Assembly: GCF_000142905.1 (NCBI RefSeq)
Contig: NW_013657672.1
Span: 442,987 to 506,986 of the forward strand
Length of the DNA stretch: 64,000 nt
Direction of reading: 5' to 3'
Origin: Thecamonas trahens ATCC 50062
Lineage: Eukaryota > Apusozoa > Apusomonadida > Apusomonadidae
Part shown: positions 40,531 through 50,225 of the stretch, piece by piece
Position numbering within the stretch: the stretch's first letter is position 1
Layout: each line of letters opens with the position of its first letter
Position numbers and translations under genes: made by a program
Notes under the pieces: model-generated
Database searches by the model: none
Seen by the model: the letters and a program-made list of their open reading frames with translations, nothing else
Told to the model about the DNA's origin: nothing

Positions 40531-42900
40531 ATGGCCTCGTCGTACGGCTCAGGCCTCGCCGCTCTCGCTTCCGCCTCACCGCCGCGGCTCCCGCCGTCAT
40601 CATTGCGCACTGCGCCGTCAACTGGTCTGCTCTCGCGAGCCCGCCACGGGTATGCGTCGGCCGGCGCCACTCCACGTACCATGCCGACCCAGGTCTGCAC
40701 CCTTTACTGGCCGCGCCACGCCACATCGTCGCCGTCGGGCTGGCTCGTCGGATGGAACATCGGTGGCTTTGTCGCCGCTGTCGCCGCCGTCGTCCCAGAC
40801 ATCTCGCACCGCGAACTTGCTGCACGTCTCACCAACGATCCGGCTCTCGCCGCCGTCGCTGCACGCCTGCCCGCAGCCGCCCAGCTCTCCATCCTCGGCC
40901 GCTGGCACTCGGAGCTCCTCGCTACAGGCGCGCAGCCGGCGGCGTTTGCCACTGACTCACCCGCCTCGCTCAACGTCCTGCAGCAGGCCGCCAACTTTTG
41001 GTTCGAGCTCGAGTGCGCCGCCCTCGACGCGCCCGTTGTCCTTCGCGAGATCTACTGCTGCGGCTACCGCTACACCCGTGTTGCCATGCACGTTGTCGTC
41101 TTTGACCCGCCGCAGGACGACCACTTTCTGGCCATGACCCCACTCTCGCTCGACGTTGTCTCGCTCCCGCTCCCCCGACCAGCTGCAGCCGCCGAACCGG
41201 CCACGTTCCCACCACATACGACGGCGTCCAGCGAAGGCGCGAGCCCACAGCACCAGCCTCCCGCCTTTCTCCCACCCAAGTCTGGCACGCCCGCCACCGT
41301 TGTCCCGCCCATCGCCGCCATGCCACGCTTCGCCAGCCTCCGCTCGTCAGGCTCGAGCCTGCCTGGGCCGTCTATTCCTGACACCGGCGTCATTCTCGAC
41401 CACATCAACGTCTCGCGGTCGATCCAGGCTGCGCTGCGAGCACAGCCAGCCGAGCGCGCCCCGCGCGCGCTCCCGCCCCCACTCTGCTCGCTTGTCTGGC
41501 TTCTCGCGGTCATCGCCTCGCTTGTCTGGCCGCTCGTCTTTCCGCTCCTCCGCGTCGGCTACCGCGTCGCCGTCTTTGTATCGGCCGTGCTCAACGCCCG
41601 TTTCCAGCCTGGATCCAGTCGCTCCTCGAGTCGCACCTTCCGCCGGCCACACCGGCGTCGCTCGTCGCCATCTCGTCAGTCGCCAAGCTTGTCGACGAGC
41701 GACTGCACCAGCTATGTATGCTCCCACACCTTGCCGCCGCGACCATGGCCCGGTTCGATCGGTCAGCAGTCTCGCGCGCCCACTACATCCACGCCGTCAA
41801 CCAAGCGTGGCTTCTCATCAACGACCTCGTCTTTGGCGTCATGGCCCTCTTCCTCGTCCGCAATCATGCCGAGCGAGCCATCCAAGTTGTCCACCGGTCC
41901 TCGCTCCTCCTCACCGGCGGCGACATCCTCTCTTCGCATCTCATGTGGCTCATGGGCTGGCCGTCGGGCTTCAAGCTCAACGCCAACTTTGACGCCTTTC
42001 TCGGCGCCAACTTTCTCGCCGGCATCCAGGCCTGGCGGGCGCTGACCGACTGGCTCTCGCCAGCCAATGTGTACTTTTCTATGCCGTCGTCACCTCGTCG
42101 GTCTTTGGCCTCTCGATGATGCTCGCCGTCCTCTCGGACCTCCTCTCGGTCATCACCCTCCATGTCTACGTCTTCTACCGCGTCGCCGCAGGCCTCTACA
42201 AGTCGCTGGCAGACGTCATGAGCTCGCTGTGGAAGCTCTTTCGCGGCAAAAAGTACAATGTCCTCCGCAAGCGTATCGACTCGTGTAACTACAACCTCGA
42301 CCAACTCCTCCTTGGCACCATCCTCTTCACCATCCTCTTCTTTCTCGCCCCACCACCATCGTCTACTACGCTTTCTTCACTCTCGCTCGCCTCGCCATCG
42401 TCACCGCCCAGCTCGGCCTGCTCCTCACCATCTCGCTCCTGCATCACTTTCCGCTCTTTGGCCTCACTGTTTACGCCCGCGACTCGGCTCGCCTCCCTGG
42501 AGGCATCCGCTTCCAGCCCATCCGCGGCTCGGTGCTCCGCCTCTCGCTTCCAGCCGTCAAGCGGAACATCATGTCGGCTGTCCGCGACCGCGATGCCCAG
42601 AAGCCGCTCACCGCTCCGGACCCGGCCGCCGCCTTTCGCCCCTGGACCACCTATTTTGAGATCCGCAACCGCCCGCTTCCGCCGGCCGCGCTCTTTTTCC
42701 AGTACTCGCGCGTGGCCAAGCTCGTCACGGCTTCACAGCCGCTCATGATCTGGCCGCTGCTCTCCGGTGAGCCCATCCGTCCACCGCCTGACCTGCAGTA
42801 CCCGCGTCTTGCCGCCCTGCCGTCCGCCGAAGACTTTGACGCCCTTGGCGAGCTCATTGCCCACGCTCTGGCCCGCGCCAAACTGCTTTGGGCGGCATAG
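40531..42900 (+). CDS. PIGQ: PIG-Q/GPI1, GPI-GlcNAc transferase subunit (three frame breaks)
   Basis: PIG-Q stabilises the ER enzyme that puts GlcNAc on phosphatidylinositol, the first step of GPI-anchor synthesis. The conserved Gpi1 core is plain: LHVYVFYRVAAGLYKSLADV, LWKLFRGKKYNVLRKRIDSC and NYNLDQLLLGTILFTILFFL, with several membrane helices. Reading needs one extra base at each of three runs: TTT 41601-41603, TTTT 42075-42078 and CCCC 42348-42351. Each gives the family sequence (for example LAPTTIVYYAFFTLARL at the last). The start is either 40531 or, more like other GPI1 proteins, MPTQVCTLYWP at 40681 (740 residues). Stops 25 bp from the convergent gene. Confidence 0.92.
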
Positions 42901-42925
42901 TAGAACCAGTAAAGCCAGCCTCGCC

Positions 42926-44095
42926 TCACACCTTTGGCGGCGAGCTGAAGATCTTGCGGAGGACCACAAAGGCATGCGTTGACGATGCGTCGTCCGGCGA
43001 GTCGATGTGCGACGCCGCCAGTCGCCCCATTGCCGCCTCTCGCTCCGCTTTGCTTCCGTACGCCACCTGCGCAAGCTCCAATCGCGCCGCTCGCACTCGC
43101 GCCGCTCGCACAGCCTCTGCGGTCATCGGCCGGGTGACAACGCCAGTGTTGCTAGCCCCGCTCGGCGAGCACGAGCCGCGGCTGCTCCGCCCACAAGCCC
43201 CGCTCCCGCTCCCACTCCCACTCACAATCCCGCTTGCCATTCCGCTCCGCCACGGTGCACGCCGTGACTCTTGCCATCGCGCATACGCCTCGTCCGAGAT
43301 CTCGTCGAGCCGATGCGAGCTGCCGTCGTCCAAGACACTCACGGCTCCGGTCTGCCGATCCCTCACCCGCTGCGCTGCCAGCCGTGCCGCGCGCACCGCG
43401 CGCTCCTCGCGCTCCGCTAAAATGGCTGCCACCTCGGCCTCGGTCAGCGGCCGGCGCGCAACTTTCGCCGGCGCCGTCATCGGGCGTGCCCGTCGCTGCC
43501 GCCAAGGCCGAAGCCGCCGAGTCGGTGTGGCCGGCTCCGCGGACGCTCCTGCTTCGACTTCCGCAACAGGAGCAGAATCCGAGAGGCCAGACGACGCCTC
43601 AGTCATTGAATTGGTCTCCTCCTCCGACTCTCTGTCGTCTGCTGCGACCATCGCAGACTGGCCAACGGCACGCCGCTCGTCAACCTCGGTGAGCACCGCC
43701 ACCGGGGCGAGCGGCACCAAGAGCGGCGATCGAGACTTCAGCTCTGGGAGCGGACAGACTGGTGTCATGGCAGCCTCTGCATCGACATGGTGGCTCTCAT
43801 TTGCAGATGGCAGCGGATGCGGGTGGACTGTGCGGGTGACTCGGGCAGCAGCTCGTGTCCGTTCCCGGCACAGGCAGGCGGCGAGGACGAGGACGACCAT
43901 GAGCAGGCCGCCACAGACCACAGCAACTGGAGGACGGGAGAGGGTGAGTGAGGAAGGGAGGGGAGAGAGAGGGAGAGAAGAAGGGGAGGAGAGAGAGAGG
44001 GGGGTCGTACTGGCCCATAGAGTCTCGTCTGCCAGCATGGAGAGTGAGGTGCAGTGGCCGGGCTGGCCCGGCGGCAGAACGGCGCCGTTTGTCAT
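42926..44095 (-). CDS. Single-pass membrane protein, 361 aa, one intron, family unknown
   Basis: Exon 1 (44011-44095) encodes MTNGAVLPPGQ to ETLWA; an 84-bp intron (43927-44010, GTACGA...CCAG) follows; exon 2 (42926-43926) begins with a membrane helix, AVVCGGLLMVVLVLAACLC. The short Gly/Pro-rich outside part and the Cys-rich helix end precede a long cytosolic region with two related segments, RRPLTEAEVAAILAEREERA and TRPMTAEAVRAARVRAARL, the latter rich in Ala/Arg helix. A Ser/Gly-rich linker lies between. I do not recognise the family. The intron is in frame, so an unspliced form would add a Ser/Pro stretch. Confidence 0.65.
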   Translation of the reverse strand: MTNGAVLPPGQPGHCTSLSMLADETLWASTTPLSLSSPSSLPLSPLPSSLTLSRPPVAVVCGGLLMVVLVLAACLCRERTRAAARVTRTVHPHPLPSANESHHVDAEAAMTPVCPLPELKSRSPLLVPLAPVAVLTEVDERRAVGQSAMVAADDRESEEETNSMTEASSGLSDSAPVAEVEAGASAEPATPTRRLRPWRQRRARPMTAPAKVARRPLTEAEVAAILAEREERAVRAARLAAQRVRDRQTGAVSVLDDGSSHRLDEISDEAYARWQESRRAPWRSGMASGIVSGSGSGSGACGRSSRGSCSPSGASNTGVVTRPMTAEAVRAARVRAARLELAQVAYGSKAEREAAMGRLAASHIDSPDDASSTHAFVVLRKIFSSPPKV

Positions 44096-44212
44096 GTGAG
44101 AACTGCGGTCAAGGGTGTTCGTGTTTGATCCTCTAGCACGAGGGCAGGGAGGTGCGGAGTAGGGAGTAGGGAGTAGGGGGGGGGGGAGCAAGGGAGGGGG
44201 GCGGATCCACGG

Positions 44213-45427
44213 TCAGTTCGTGGAGGCAGCCGCAGCTTCGTCGTCGCCGACGCGGGCGCGCTCGTCATCAAACGAGTTGATGGAGCGGAGGACGGTGACA
44301 CCCGAGGCGTCGACCTTCTTGACAAAAAAGGCCGGCATGGAGACCATGAAGCGGGTCTGCAGCTCGGCGATGCATGCGTCGAGGATGGCCAGGATCTCGT
44401 CCTCGGACATGTTCGGCCGCCACATGCGGTCCATGAGGCCGTAGGTAAAGTACGCGCCGTACCCGTGGGCGCCAAACGGCACCTTGGCCATCGCTGCGAG
44501 GTAGTCCATAAAGTACAGCGAGGCGCCGTCAACCTCGTCGTACCCGCCGATGAGCGTGTTGACCTGCCACGGCTTACGCCGCAGCGCGTCCGCCAGTGCC
44601 TTGCGCGTCCACGCCGCAGCCTCGGCCGTCGTCAGCGCCGTGTCGTTGCGGAGCTCGTACAGCTTGAGGTTCTTGGCCACAAACTCCGCAAAATGCGTCC
44701 GATCGCCGGCATCTCCAGCGCATCCCATGATCTTGTACTCATCCAACTGTTCAAACCGCACCGCTCCGCTGTGTGAGTCGCCTGCCGCCTTCTCCCTCCT
44801 GCCGCCTGCCGGCGCACCAGCAGGTCGCCCTGCGCTCTCCAGCCGGCCACAGCCTCTCGCGGCTACCTGCTTGCAGTAGCCCACGCCCATAGCTCCTGTA
44901 CACATTCGCCTCTTGCCTCTCCTGCACCAGCACCTCTCCACGCACGAGTGGCAGACGTGGGCGGATGCCCAGCGGTAGGTGACCTGCTGGGACTCGCCCG
45001 CAGCCACAGGTCGCCCTCTGCCCGGCGGGTCGTCTCCCTACCACAGCCACTGGCGGCTCACCATGCCCACCAGGACTCGGTCACTACCACCACACAAGGT
45101 CTCTTCATACGTAACCACATAGCCATTGCCCTGTACGAGGCATAGGGGGGCGGAGGGTACCGCGAGTGTACGTACACACACACCCTCCGGCAGCAGCGTG
45201 ATCGCCGCGACCTTCTCCCCCCCCAAAGGGCAAAAAATGGAGAGACACAGGACACAGGTATGGAAGGGCGGGGATGGGCATGGGTATAGGCATGGACATG
45301 GGTATGGGTGACATACCTCGGGAATCTTGTCCTCGTCGGCCTTGATCCGCATAATCGAGCGGGTCTGTCCGGCGTCGGTCGCAATGATGGTGAAGCCATC
45401 GCCCACAAAGCCCAGAACAACGTCCAT
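44213..45427 (-). CDS. PSMB2: Proteasome subunit beta type-2 (beta-4 position), one intron
   Basis: This is one of the non-catalytic beta subunits of the 20S proteasome. Exon 1 (45317-45427) encodes MDVVLGFVGDGFTIIATDAG to DKIPE; the 570-bp intron (44747-45316) has donor GTATGT and acceptor ACAG; exon 2 (44213-44746) continues LDEYKIMGCAGDAGDRTHFA, with the conserved VNTLIGGYDEVDGASLYFMD and AKVPFGAHGYGAYFT. 214 residues against 201 in human; the extra residues are a C-terminal acidic/Ala tail. There is no propeptide or N-terminal Thr, as expected for this subunit. The intron is the longest of the window. Confidence 0.96.
44747..45316 (-). other. Intron of PSMB2
   Basis: 570 bp, phase 0. It contains CCATGCCCAT-like repeats near the donor. 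A frame running on from exon 1 stays open for about 90 codons into it, and one running into exon 2 is also open, but neither adds anything known from the proteasome family. Confidence 0.88.
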
Positions 45428-45570
45428 GGTGTGAGAGGTGGCGGGGGAGACGGGTGGTCTGTGGTCGGTCGGCCCGGGCGACGACGGGCGGCGGGGGCGG
45501 CGGGGGGCGGCGGTCGGGGATCGGACCATCGACGACGGATCATACGGTTTCCTTTTACGAGAGTGACGCA

Positions 45571-46511
45571 TCACAGCCGAGTTGGCCGCTGGAGTCGCAA
45601 CGCTGCGGGTACATAGGTGAGAGGTAGGGTAGTGGTAGGCGCACTGGTGGATGGCCGAATGAGGGGAGTGGTGCCCGAAGGGATGCTCGCGTGCTGCAGG
45701 ACTACGCTGGCGATGGCGGCGTCAGGCGTACCGGCTGGCACGCCGCTAAGAATGGCAAACGCACCGAGTGTCCGCATGCCAAAGAAAGCCCCGAATGCGG
45801 CGTGCGAAGCAGAAATCACAGCCAGTGGGACGCGCTTGGACTCGCAGAGAAGCGGAAGATGGGTGAGCAAATGAGCGGCGCCAGACTCACGCGCAACGAC
45901 AACTGCCTCAACCTTGCCCTTCTCCAGCGCCTTGGTCACCGCGTTGATGCCTAGTGCCGTGTGCTTGAGCGCCCGAGCCGGCACCGCTCGCTTCCTCCGC
46001 GCCGCCGCCCGCTTACCCTTGCCTTTGCCTGCCCGCGCGGCGCTCTTGCCGTCGTCCTCACTCTCACGCTTCCGTTTCCTCGACGGCGACGCTGCCACGG
46101 TCTCGACCAGGTCAACGCCCGCTAGCGCCTGGCGGAGAGTGCTGAAGAAGAACTTGCTCGAGATAGCAACGTCGGGCGGGAGCGAGGCGCGAGCGGGTGA
46201 CGGAGTACGATCTTGACGGCCTTCTTGCCAGTCAATCTGCGCTTTGGTCTGCTCTTTCTGGCCTGTGTCTCACTCTTGCCGTCTTCACCCTCGCTTTTCT
46301 TGCCCTTCTTCTTCTTAGCCCCGTCCTTCCGTCCGCCAGCCGCCAGCAGTGGCGAAGCCCGCGGCGAAACAACCTCGCCCGTCGCCGTCGTCAGCACCGC
46401 GTGCACCCGCCCGCCGCCCAGCACCACAGCAGCCGCTTCCCCGTCCTCACCGCCATGTCTCTCTGCCCCGCTCTTCCTGCTCTGCACATCTCCGCTCCGC
46501 TTGCGCTTCAT
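45571..46511 (-). CDS. RPP38: RNase P/MRP protein subunit RPP38-like, L7Ae family (frame broken once)
   Basis: RPP38 binds the kink-turn of RNase P and MRP RNAs, which mature tRNA 5' ends and process pre-rRNA. The L7Ae-type domain lies in the C-terminal half: ALKHTALGINAVTKALEKGK, VEAVVVARESG, LLTHLPLLCESKRVPLAVIS. The N-terminal half, in another frame, starts MKRKRSGDVQSRKSG and is Lys/Arg-rich, as in nucleolar proteins. The two are joined if one base is missing around 46174-46210, for example in the CCC opposite 46174-46176, giving FFFSTLRQALAGVDLVET in frame; the corrected length is 313 residues. The match to RPP38 is to the domain pattern; another L7Ae-family protein is not fully excluded. 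Confidence 0.75.
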
Positions 46512-46994
46512 GCCCGCCCCTCGCTCCCGACTGGCCCTGGACGTCAAGTGCCGTAGCCTGCCCACACACACCCGAGTGATCCCGTCGCTCCGCCCGCCTC
46601 ACCCACCGCCTCATCGACCAGGCGACGACTGCGGCCGGAGGATGAGAGATCCACGGATCAGCGTCGTATTTTAGGCTCGCGAGGAGCGCCACAAGATCGA
46701 GGCGAGTGCGGGGGAGTGTGCGACCGATAGCCCCGTGTGTGTGAGTTGCGAAGCTAGTCTCGGTCTAAATCGTCGGCTCGTGGTGCCTATGTCACTCTGA
46801 CACGATCTGCTGGATCTCCGATTTTTAGGCGATGCCTTGCTTCGCCAATGTCGCCAAGCACTTCAGGTGCGTGGTTAATGCGGCTCGATGGAAAGAGGGG
46901 AGTTGTGAGGGCTGTGGAGTGTGGTCTCATTCAGGATCTAGCACCGATCGCGGTCCACTTGCTTGTTCCGTCTGGTGTCCGCGCAAAGGGTGAT
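46512..46994. other. Intergenic interval
   Basis: Between the RPP38-like start and the F-box stop, both on the minus strand. Sequence of mixed composition with a lower GC stretch (46690-46830). No gene, tRNA or repeat recognised. Confidence 0.6.
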
Positions 46995-48506
46995 TCATGG
47001 ATGAGACATGCGCTCAGAGGTCGGGGAGGCGATTCTGCGGATGGAGAGGTCACTGGGGAGCGAGAGGCCGGCGCCGGGCGCGTCCCAGCCGAGAAGCATA
47101 GCCTCTTCATCAACACTACCGACGACGCGCGCGACGGGCTCGCAGTGAGCAAGGTCGCGGCCGTGGGTGTGGAGCCGGACAAGGGCCTGGATGAGAGCGC
47201 CGGAGGCGAGCGGTGGCGCCGGCGCGAGGCAGTACCCGGCGCGAGCATGCGACGTGCCCTGTGTGATGAGGGTGTAAATCACCTGTGAGAGCGTGGCCTG
47301 GATGAGCGGGAGCTGATCGTGGAGCGGATGGTCGGCTGGCACGCTGGTGAGCCCTTGGCCGCGAAGAACGCCAAAGACCACGCCGGTCACTCCCTGGAAG
47401 AGCACTGTTTCACACAGCTTCCAGTCTGAAAACGCTGTGACAAACATCGAGGCCATGACCGGGACCATGGTGATGACGATAAAGTACTCGGCGACGGCGG
47501 CGAGGACGGTGGTCTCTGCAGTGTCTGGATCGGCGACGTCTGGGTCTGCAGCGTCTGGGTCTGGGTCTGTAGCGTCGCTGGCAGCAGCGTGCGCGTTGTA
47601 GATGGCGGCGAGCGCGGCTTTGACCTCGGGTGGAAACTGGTTGCAGCTATCCTGGAGAACGCCGAGTGCGCGGCGGAGAATGTAGGCAAAGGTCTCGGCA
47701 AACTCGAGCGAGCGGAACATGGCGTCGCCTTGGGCCATGCACGCCCGCATCTCGTCGTCGGTCTTGCCGAGGGTAGCGACCCGATCGTTGCGGAGCTCGC
47801 GTGCCAGCGGCGCAAAGTGCGCCTCAATGTGGTCAGCCACCGCTGGTGAGGCAGTGACGTAGAACACAAAGTGCAGCGCACGGAGAACAGTGGTCTGGGG
47901 GAGGAGCGTCGGCTCGTCGACAAGCAGCCGCTGCGCCAGCGCCGCGAGCCACGCCACATGCAGGCCACGCATGGACAACGCATACGTCAGCGACATCAGC
48001 ACATCACGAATGGTCGGCACGCCCTGCCCTGCTTGACTCAGCCACGCCACTGCGTACTCGGAGGCAAAGGCGAGAGCATCGGCGTCGGCCACGCCGCCGA
48101 GCTCTGGCGGGACGCACAGCATGCGGGCGATAGGAAAGAGCCCTCGAGTACCGATCCGGGCACGTAGCCGCTCACGCCACGTCGCCCGTGACGGACCCGG
48201 GCCCAGGCCGCCACAGGCCGCGTCATCAAAGCCAAAGCGCGAGCCGTAGGCCACCCGCCACACGTAGTCGTCGTCGAGCAGAGCCGCCAGAGCCTTTGAG
48301 GTACATGCCAGAGCGCCCAGATCACGGATGTCAACAAAGGAGAGGACCAGATGCTGCAACTCTGCCGGAAAGGCATTCCACAGTTCCCATGCAAAGACCT
48401 GGTCCTCCATCACCTCCACCTCCCCCGTCTCCATGATGGCCACCCCGTCGAGGGCAACCTTGTCCCGTTCCCCTCTCCTTGCTGATGATGATCGCGCATT
48501 ACCCAT
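46995..48506 (-). CDS. F-box protein, 503 aa, with an N-myristoylation-like start
   Basis: F-box proteins recruit substrates to SCF ubiquitin ligases through Skp1. The F-box lies at about residues 42-90: AFPAELQHLVLSFVDIRDLG, ACTSKALAALLDDDYVWRVA. The following 300 residues are helical without Kelch, LRR or WD repeats; an Asp/Pro-rich linker (ATDPDPDAADPDVADPD) lies near 310. The start MGNARSSS fits the N-myristoylation pattern (Gly2, small residues at 5-6, Ser6), so membrane attachment is possible. A second ATG 24 codons later would remove it. Substrate unknown. Confidence 0.8.
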   Translation of the reverse strand: MGNARSSSARRGERDKVALDGVAIMETGEVEVMEDQVFAWELWNAFPAELQHLVLSFVDIRDLGALACTSKALAALLDDDYVWRVAYGSRFGFDDAACGGLGPGPSRATWRERLRARIGTRGLFPIARMLCVPPELGGVADADALAFASEYAVAWLSQAGQGVPTIRDVLMSLTYALSMRGLHVAWLAALAQRLLVDEPTLLPQTTVLRALHFVFYVTASPAVADHIEAHFAPLARELRNDRVATLGKTDDEMRACMAQGDAMFRSLEFAETFAYILRRALGVLQDSCNQFPPEVKAALAAIYNAHAAASDATDPDPDAADPDVADPDTAETTVLAAVAEYFIVITMVPVMASMFVTAFSDWKLCETVLFQGVTGVVFGVLRGQGLTSVPADHPLHDQLPLIQATLSQVIYTLITQGTSHARAGYCLAPAPPLASGALIQALVRLHTHGRDLAHCEPVARVVGSVDEEAMLLGWDAPGAGLSLPSDLSIRRIASPTSERMSHP

Positions 48507-48791
48507 GACAACGACCTCTGTTCACACGCACACTCTTCCTCTTCCTCTTCCTCTTCACTCTCTTTCTCGCTCTAGCCCTTGCTCTCCTTTCCCCCTGTCT
48601 GGTGGGGGTGAGGTGGCCGTGTCGGTGTCGGTGTCGGTGTCGGTGTCCCCCCCCTGTCGCCCAACATGGCACCCCCCCCTTCCTCCCCCCCCCCCTTCCC
48701 CACTCATACTCACACCTCACACACTCAACTCCAATCCCACCTGTGGTAGTCTGGGCGGTGTGGTGTGTAGTAGAGTCACTCGTGAGCAGAC
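48507..48791. repeat. Divergent intergenic region with GTGTCG hexamers
   Basis: Interval of 285 bp between the F-box start and the next gene. It holds CTTCCT repeats near 48535-48555, GTGTCG hexamers near 48618-48648 and C runs near 48650-48695. Probably contains both promoters; no recognised element. Confidence 0.75.
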
Positions 48792-49060
48792 ATGGTATGT
48801 GTGTTGGGAGGGGGGGGTTGGGGGGGGGAGGGGGGAGGGGACTGGTCCGCACCTGCCGTTGGTGGAGGGTATGGCCAGGGGCATAGGCAGGGGCAAAGCG
48901 AGGGCAGGGGCAGAGTAGGGGCAGGAGAAGGGGCATGTGCAGGGACAGGAGAAGAAGAAGAGATGCTCACTCACTGCTCGGAATGGGGTTGATGGTGTTT
49001 GATGTGGTTCGATGGGTGGTGGTGCGGCTGTGGTGCGGCTGCGGTGCGGCTGTGGTGCGC

Positions 49061-49124
<64 letters not shown>

Positions 49125-49710
49125 GGGGGAATGGGAATGCGGCGATGGATGGCTATCATCGTCGTCATTTTCATCGTCGTCATCTCCCACCCTCTGCTGG
49201 CTTCCTCTGCTGGCTTCCTCTGCCCGGGTTTAGGCCATCACTCTCTCGGTCCTCGAGACAGAGATCGAGAACCGCATCCAGACAGGGAACCTGTACTCGC
49301 TGGCAGAGTGCAAGGGCATCCTCGCGTCGCTGCTGAAGCAGATCGCTGAAGAGGCCCAGCGCGACTTTCGCCAGCTGCTGCTGCTCGACGAGCGCCAGCC
49401 CAAGCTGCAGCCAGGTGAGGAGCCCATCTCCACCATGGCGTCGTCGTCTGCCGCCGCCCTCGCCTCCATCTTTGACATCCAGACCGCCATGGAGTACACC
49501 GGCGCAGACGCTCGCCAGCGACTGCACGCCCTCAAGTCGGACGTCCATCTCTCTATCCTCAAAATCATCCACATCGCCCAAGAGCAAGCTAAAGAGCGCC
49601 TCAAGCTCATCCACCGCATGATCGGCTCCATCCCGCCCTCGGACGCCTCGCCCGATGCCGGCAACCGCTCTGCCCGCCGCTCCAAGTCCAACAAGCAGGT
49701 CATGTTCTAA
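48792..49710 (+). CDS. Small helical protein, 159 aa; first coding exon is ATG alone
   Basis: Exon 2 (49234-49710) starts right after an acceptor (GGGTTTAG) and encodes AITLSVLETEIENRIQTGNL onward; it has no early in-frame ATG. The nearest strong donor upstream, GTATGT at 48795, directly follows an ATG (48792-48794), so the model joins M to AITLSVLE with a 439-bp intron. The protein is strongly helical (two segments, about residues 5-55 and 75-125, with heptad-like Leu/Ile) and ends in a basic tail, RRSKSNKQVMF. Family not recognised; it could be a coiled-coil adaptor. The alternative start at 49435 would lose the first helix. Confidence 0.65.
48795..49233 (+). other. Intron with G runs and a (TTG)21 microsatellite
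   Basis: Donor GTATGT, acceptor TTTAG, 439 bp. G runs follow the donor (48807-48840); 49061-49123 is 21 copies of TTG. Confidence 0.7.
49061..49123. repeat. (TTG)n microsatellite
   Basis: 21 uninterrupted trinucleotides within the predicted intron. It reads poly-Gln on the opposite strand, poly-Val/Cys/Leu on this one; neither is likely to be translated. Confidence 0.95.
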
Positions 49711-49726
49711 CTCCCCTCCCCCCCCC

Positions 49727-50090
49727 NNNNNNNNNNNNNNNNNNNNNNNNNNNNNNNNNNNNNNNNNNNNNNNNNNNNNNNNNNNNNNNNNNNNNNNNNN
49801 NNNNNNNNNNNNNNNNNNNNNNNNNNNNNNNNNNNNNNNNNNNNNNNNNNNNNNNNNNNNNNNNNNNNNNNNNNNNNNNNNNNNNNNNNNNNNNNNNNNN
49901 NNNNNNNNNNNNNNNNNNNNNNNNNNNNNNNNNNNNNNNNNNNNNNNNNNNNNNNNNNNNNNNNNNNNNNNNNNNNNNNNNNNNNNNNNNNNNNNNNNNN
50001 NNNNNNNNNNNNNNNNNNNNNNNNNNNNNNNNNNNNNNNNNNNNNNNNNNNNNNNNNNNNNNNNNNNNNNNNNNNNNNNNNNNNNNNNNN
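49727..50090. other. Assembly gap (364 N)
   Basis: Run of N between the 159-aa gene and the SCP2 gene; it follows a C run at 49711-49726. The 5' end of the SCP2 gene may lie inside. Confidence 1.
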
Positions 50091-50225
50091 AAAGGAGGAG
50101 GACCCAGATGCTGCTACTCTGCCAGGAATGACATACACCAGTTCACATTGTATAGTCTCTGCTCCCCCTCACCTCCACTCCCTTCCCACTGCCTCCTCAC
50201 ACGTCACGTCACGCATGCTCGGGAG

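Noticed and set aside
46680-46860. Possible tRNA-like or small RNA region
   Set aside because: No TPsiC-loop consensus or cloverleaf pairing found by eye; a covariance-model scan would settle it.
48971-49183. Poly-Gln protein on the minus strand
   Set aside because: It is the (TTG)21 microsatellite inside a predicted intron of the opposite strand.
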